Shown here: piece after piece, positions 5,784 through 8,453 of the stretch
How positions within the stretch are numbered: position 1 is the stretch's first letter
How the letters are laid out: each line of letters opens with the position of its first letter
NCBI GenBank assembly: GCA_900555495.1
Contig: USLD01000050.1
Location: 1-8,453, forward strand
Source: an uncultured Slackia sp.
Lineage (GTDB): Bacteria; Actinomycetota; Coriobacteriia; Coriobacteriales; Eggerthellaceae
Reading direction: 5' to 3'
Length of the DNA stretch: 8,453 nt
Program-made: the position numbers and the translations under genes
The notes under the pieces: generated by a model
Seen by the model: only the letters and a program-made list of their open reading frames with translations
Database searches by the model: none
Told to the model about the DNA's origin: nothing

Positions 5784-6554
5784 TTACGAGATATTGCGGT
5801 GATACAGGTCCCACAGGCCCTTCAGCAACAAGTTGGGATCGTGCACCACGTATCTACGGCAGGCAGGCACGATCAGGCGGGAAATGCCGCCCGTGGCCAC
5901 GGCCAGGACCGGGCCGCCCAGCTCGTCGGAGATGCGATCGACCAGACCGTCCATCATGGCCGCGTTGGCGTAGATCACGCCGCTGCGCATGCAGTCGACC
6001 GTATCGCGGCCGATCAGGCGCTTCGGACGTTCGAACTTGATGAACGGCAGCGCCGACGCCTTCGCGGTCAGGGCATCCTGCGAAATCACGACGCCAGGCA
6101 TGATGATCGAGCCCAGGTAGACGCGGTCGGCGCTCACCACCGAGCACGTAGTGGCCGTACCCATGTCGAAGATGGCCAGGTTGCCGTCGTAATCGTTGAT
6201 GGCGCCCGCGGCGTCGGCGATCATGTCGACGCCCAGCTTCTCGGGCGTTTCCATGTCGATCGTGAAACCCAGATCCATGCGGTGGTCGACCACGAGCGGC
6301 GCATCGCCCGTCTTCGCGCGCACCGACGCCACCACCGAATCGGTGAGCTCGGGCACGACGGAGCTCACGATGGCGCCGTTGACGTTAGAGAAATCGAAGC
6401 CGTGCATGGCGACCAACGCCTCGAAGCCTTCCATGAACTCCTGCACCGTGCGGCGCTTATCCGTGGGAAAGCGCAAATTGGAGGCAAGCAGGCCTCGTTC
6501 GGGCATAAGGCCCATGACCACGTTGGTATTGCCGATATCGACCGTCAGAAGCAT
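5784..6554 (-). CDS. coaX: Type III pantothenate kinase
   Basis: Phosphorylates pantothenate to 4'-phosphopantothenate, the first step of coenzyme A synthesis, using an ASKHA-fold kinase that needs a monovalent cation. The protein has 256 residues, normal for the family. Family elements in order: DIGNTN (6-11) phosphate loop, ETPEKLGVDMIADAAGA (102-118) pantothenate/dimer region, FDMGTATTCSVV (129-140) second phosphate motif, IIMPGV (150-155), IGRDTVDCMRSGVIY (181-195), and ATGGIS (220-225). The usual GxDR motif is GVDM here, with Met111 in place of arginine. The ATG at 6554 lies 3 nt after the coaB stop, and its ribosome site (AAAGGGGAG) is made of the last codons of coaB, so the two are translationally coupled. 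Type III kinases are generally insensitive to CoA feedback, so control may be at expression. Confidence 0.95.
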   Translation of the reverse strand: MLLTVDIGNTNVVMGLMPERGLLASNLRFPTDKRRTVQEFMEGFEALVAMHGFDFSNVNGAIVSSVVPELTDSVVASVRAKTGDAPLVVDHRMDLGFTIDMETPEKLGVDMIADAAGAINDYDGNLAIFDMGTATTCSVVSADRVYLGSIIMPGVVISQDALTAKASALPFIKFERPKRLIGRDTVDCMRSGVIYANAAMMDGLVDRISDELGGPVLAVATGGISRLIVPACRRYVVHDPNLLLKGLWDLYHRNIS

Positions 6555-6557
6555 CGA

Positions 6558-7223
6558 CTACTCCCCTTTCGGCGCGATCGCGAACAGTTCGTCGAGCACG
6601 CGGTCGGCCGCGTCGATCTTGTCCATAAGGGGCAGGTCCACCGTACGTTCATGAGAAATCAGCGTGAGGTGGTTCGTCGGCGTGCCGAAGCCCGCGCCGT
6701 CCTCTTTCAGGCAGTTCGCGCAGATCATGTCGACCTTCTTGCGGTCGAGCTTGGCGCGGGAGTTCTCCATCACGTCGCGCGTCTCCATAGAGAAGCCGCA
6801 CAGACGCTGGCCGGGCATGCGATGGGCGCCGAGCCACGAGAGGATGTCGACCGTGCGCTCGAGCTCGATCGTCAGGTCGCCGTCCTTCTTCTTCATCTTG
6901 TCGGAAGCCGCATGCTTGGGGCGATAATCCGCCACGGCGGCAGCCTTGATGACCGCATCGCAGGATTCATAGCGAGAAGCGACCGCCTCGAACATATCCT
7001 GGGCGCTCACGACGGGCACCAGCTCGACCCCTTCGGGAGCCTCGATGGAAACCTTGCCCGACACCAGCACCACATCGGCCCCACGCTCGCAAGCGCGCTG
7101 CGCGATCGCATAGCCCATACGGCCCGTGGAATGGTTGCTGATGAAGCGAACGGGGTCGATGGCTTCCTGCGTAGGTCCCGCCGTCACAAGAATCCGCTTG
7201 CCATCCAAATCGCGTTCGGTCAT
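6558..7223 (-). CDS. coaB: Stand-alone phosphopantothenate-cysteine ligase (CoaB domain only)
   Basis: Joins 4'-phosphopantothenate to cysteine through an acyl-nucleotide intermediate, the second step of coenzyme A synthesis. From ATG at 7223 it has 221 residues and corresponds to the CoaB half of bacterial CoaBC; the flavin-dependent CoaC half is absent. Motifs: LVTAGPTQEAIDPVRFISN (12-30), then HSTGRMG (31-37) with the conserved Asn30; AAAVADYRP (94-102); the lysine cluster KMKKK (109-113); and GFGTPTNHL (near 178). These match the ligase residues of E. coli CoaBC, with only conservative STGR for SSGK. An earlier ATG at 7271 would add 16 residues, but it lacks a ribosome site and lies inside an inverted repeat. 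The 7223 start has a modest GGA 7 nt upstream. It overlaps functionally with coaX, 3 nt downstream. Only 200 bases without a plausible gene lie upstream, so CoaC must be elsewhere. Confidence 0.93.
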   Translation of the reverse strand: MTERDLDGKRILVTAGPTQEAIDPVRFISNHSTGRMGYAIAQRACERGADVVLVSGKVSIEAPEGVELVPVVSAQDMFEAVASRYESCDAVIKAAAVADYRPKHAASDKMKKKDGDLTIELERTVDILSWLGAHRMPGQRLCGFSMETRDVMENSRAKLDRKKVDMICANCLKEDGAGFGTPTNHLTLISHERTVDLPLMDKIDAADRVLDELFAIAPKGE

Positions 7224-7423
7224 TGATCGTTCCAATCTCTTCGCGATAGACTTATTTCCACAATAAGGCATAAAATGTTGTTTTTATGCTCGATAAACCA
7301 GAAACAGTCTAGCCGAAAAAGACCACGCATCCGTCGAGAAAACGCATTTGGCTCCCGCGACGTACGAATAGGCCGGAAAGTCGGACGTATCGCGAACAGG
7401 CGAGGTCCGCATGGCAAGCGAAT
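7224..7423. other. Gap between the Fe-S protein gene and coaB
   Basis: No gene is supported here. It should contain the coaB-coaX promoter. Candidate -10 boxes on the minus strand are TAGACT (7306-7311) and TTATTG just after the inverted repeat, neither with a good -35. No clear intrinsic terminator with a T tract follows the Fe-S gene. There is no remnant of a CoaC domain. Confidence 0.4.
7268..7289. promoter_or_regulatory. Perfect inverted repeat upstream of coaB, possible operator
   Basis: GCATAAAA (7268-7275) and TTTTATGC (7282-7289) are perfect 8-bp arms separated by 6 bases, so arm centres are 14 bp apart. The repeat is AT-rich within a GC-rich region and sits 45-66 bases before the coaB start, where a promoter is expected. 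Size and symmetry suit a dimeric transcription factor. A hairpin in the leader is also possible. The binding factor is unknown. Confidence 0.45.
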
Positions 7424-8453
7424 CTACGCTTCGGGAAGGGAATCGGCCAGAATTTCGGCGATATCGCGCACCGGCACGGCGGCGTCTTTCGCGGCCACGC
7501 CGTCGGAGAGCATGGTCAAGCAGAACGGACACGCCGTGCATACCTCGTCGGGATCCGTTTCAAGCGCCTGACGCGCGCGTTCGAAATTGATGCGGACGCC
7601 CTCCTTCTCTTCGAGCCACATGCGACCTCCGCCGGCACCGCAGCAAAAACTCTCCGAAAACGCCCTTTCCATCTCGACCACATCGCGGCCCGCAGCCCTC
7701 AAGAGAGAGCGCGGCTCATCATAGATGCCGTTATAGCGACCCAGATAGCACGAATCGTGATACGTCACGCGCTTCGAAGCGCCGCTCGCGATAGGCAGAC
7801 GCCCTTCGGCGACCAGCCGTTCAAGCAGCTCCGCATGATGAATCACTTCATAGCGGCCTCCCAGCTGAGGATAGTCGACGCTAAGACTCGTGAAGCAATG
7901 CGGACACTGAGTGATGATCTTCTTCACTCCGTACGAATTCAGCGTGGCGATGTTTTCCGATGCGAGCATGTAATACACATATTCGTTGCCCATGCGGCGA
8001 GCGGCATCGCCGCAGCACTTTTCCTCGTTGCCGATAATCGCGAAATCGACGCGCGCCGCCTTGAGCAGCTTGACGAGCGCGATGCTCACCTTGCGATTGC
8101 GCGCGTCGAATGCACCCGAGCATCCGGGCCAGAACACGTATTCCGCATCGGGGTTCTCCGCCAACGTGGGAACATCGAGGCCTTCGGCCCAATTCGCGCG
8201 CGTCTGCCAACCCAGGCCCCAGGGATTGCCGTTGTTCTCGAGAGCCCTGAACGACTGCTGGGCTTCGCTGGGAAACGCGCTTTCCATCGACACCTGATAG
8301 GTACGCATCTTGACGATTTTCGAAGGGACCTCGATCATCGCGGGGCACTGTTCCTGGCATGCGCCGCATGTCGTGCAATCCCACAAAGCGTTCTCGGAAA
8401 GAACCGAACCGACCGGCGCGATGCGCTCCGACGCCCCGGAGGCGGCCGCCTGC
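7424..8453 (-). CDS. HdrD/GlpC-type Fe-S oxidoreductase with two CCG domains (N-terminus beyond window)
   Basis: Electron-transfer protein of the heterodisulfide-reductase-like family. The frame is open across the right edge, so the gene is partial. A TTG near 8386 is internal, because the reading continues upstream in frame with family-like sequence (LSENALW). Numbering from that codon: CTTCGACQEQCP (4-15) is a [4Fe-4S] ferredoxin motif, probably the second of two. The first CCG domain has Cys89, Cys124-Cys125, and Cys161-x2-Cys164. The second has Cys213, Cys248-Cys249 followed by GAGGG, and Cys286-x2-Cys289. Both fit the CX31-38CCX33-37CX2C pattern that binds a noncubane [4Fe-4S] cluster. 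Relatives pass electrons between flavoproteins (ETF, dehydrogenases) and quinones or disulfides; some carry N-terminal membrane helices, which would lie outside this window. The physiological partner cannot be told from what is visible. It reads toward coaB but is probably a separate unit. Confidence 0.9.
   Translation of the reverse strand, partial: QAAASGASERIAPVGSVLSENALWDCTTCGACQEQCPAMIEVPSKIVKMRTYQVSMESAFPSEAQQSFRALENNGNPWGLGWQTRANWAEGLDVPTLAENPDAEYVFWPGCSGAFDARNRKVSIALVKLLKAARVDFAIIGNEEKCCGDAARRMGNEYVYYMLASENIATLNSYGVKKIITQCPHCFTSLSVDYPQLGGRYEVIHHAELLERLVAEGRLPIASGASKRVTYHDSCYLGRYNGIYDEPRSLLRAAGRDVVEMERAFSESFCCGAGGGRMWLEEKEGVRINFERARQALETDPDEVCTACPFCLTMLSDGVAAKDAAVPVRDIAEILADSLPEA

Noticed and set aside
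3439..5802. A 787-codon open frame on the plus strand running across the membrane-protein gene, the adk terminator and adk.
   Set aside because: It is antisense to well-identified genes, crosses an intrinsic terminator, has Arg/His/Gln-rich composition typical of complementary frames of GC-rich genes, and has no ribosome site.
5799..7226. A 475-codon plus-strand open frame opposite coaX and coaB.
   Set aside because: It mirrors two recognisable enzymes and has a His/Arg/Asp-rich shadow composition with no start signals.
7224..7271. A 16-residue N-terminal extension of CoaB from the ATG at 7271.
   Set aside because: There is no Shine-Dalgarno, the ATG lies within the inverted repeat, and conserved CoaB sequence starts only after the Met at 7223.
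8384..8386. A TTG at 8386 as the true start of the Fe-S protein.
   Set aside because: The frame continues upstream to the window edge without a stop and with family-like residues, and the TTG sits inside the region just before a ferredoxin motif.

Overview
The window is GC-rich and gene-dense, and reads as bacterial chromosome with core metabolic and cell-envelope genes. Protein style suggests Coriobacteriia, probably the Eggerthellaceae. The pointers are a lone CoaB next to CoaX, a glutamate/aspartate- and alanine-rich codon style, HdrD-like Fe-S proteins, and a GtrA protein beside a large GT-C-like membrane protein. This placement is inferred from style alone; there is no rRNA to confirm it. 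I see no mobile element, CRISPR array, tRNA or rRNA.

Layout, left to right. Positions 1-1438 (minus) hold most of a phosphoglucomutase whose C-terminus is cut by the window edge. A gap of about 500 bases carries the extended -10 promoter of that gene and, further right, the promoter region of a plus-strand gene. That gene (1948-2154) encodes an unrecognised 68-residue protein. It has a near-ideal Shine-Dalgarno sequence and a strong intrinsic terminator, and is the only plus-strand gene in the window. Next come minus-strand genes: gtrA-like (2269-2658), a 721-729 residue polytopic GT-C-like membrane protein (2722-4887/4911), adenylate kinase (5050-5676), type III pantothenate kinase coaX (5784-6554), a stand-alone phosphopantothenate-cysteine ligase coaB (6558-7223), and an HdrD/GlpC-type Fe-S protein (7424 to the right edge, N-terminus missing).

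How the genes work together. coaB and coaX form a tight, translationally coupled pair for two of the first three committed steps of coenzyme A synthesis. The decarboxylase CoaC is not here and must be encoded elsewhere. adk follows with its own extended -10 promoter and ends at an intrinsic terminator. After that terminator a perfect TATAAT sits 7 nt before an ATG, so the large membrane protein is probably read from a leaderless mRNA. It and GtrA look like a two-gene envelope-glycosylation unit, to which phosphoglucomutase could supply glucose-1-phosphate.

The window is mostly ordinary. The points deserving a second look are the strongly expressed-looking orphan small protein, the unnamed GT-C-like protein with its leaderless start, and a perfect 8-bp inverted repeat in front of coaB-coaX.
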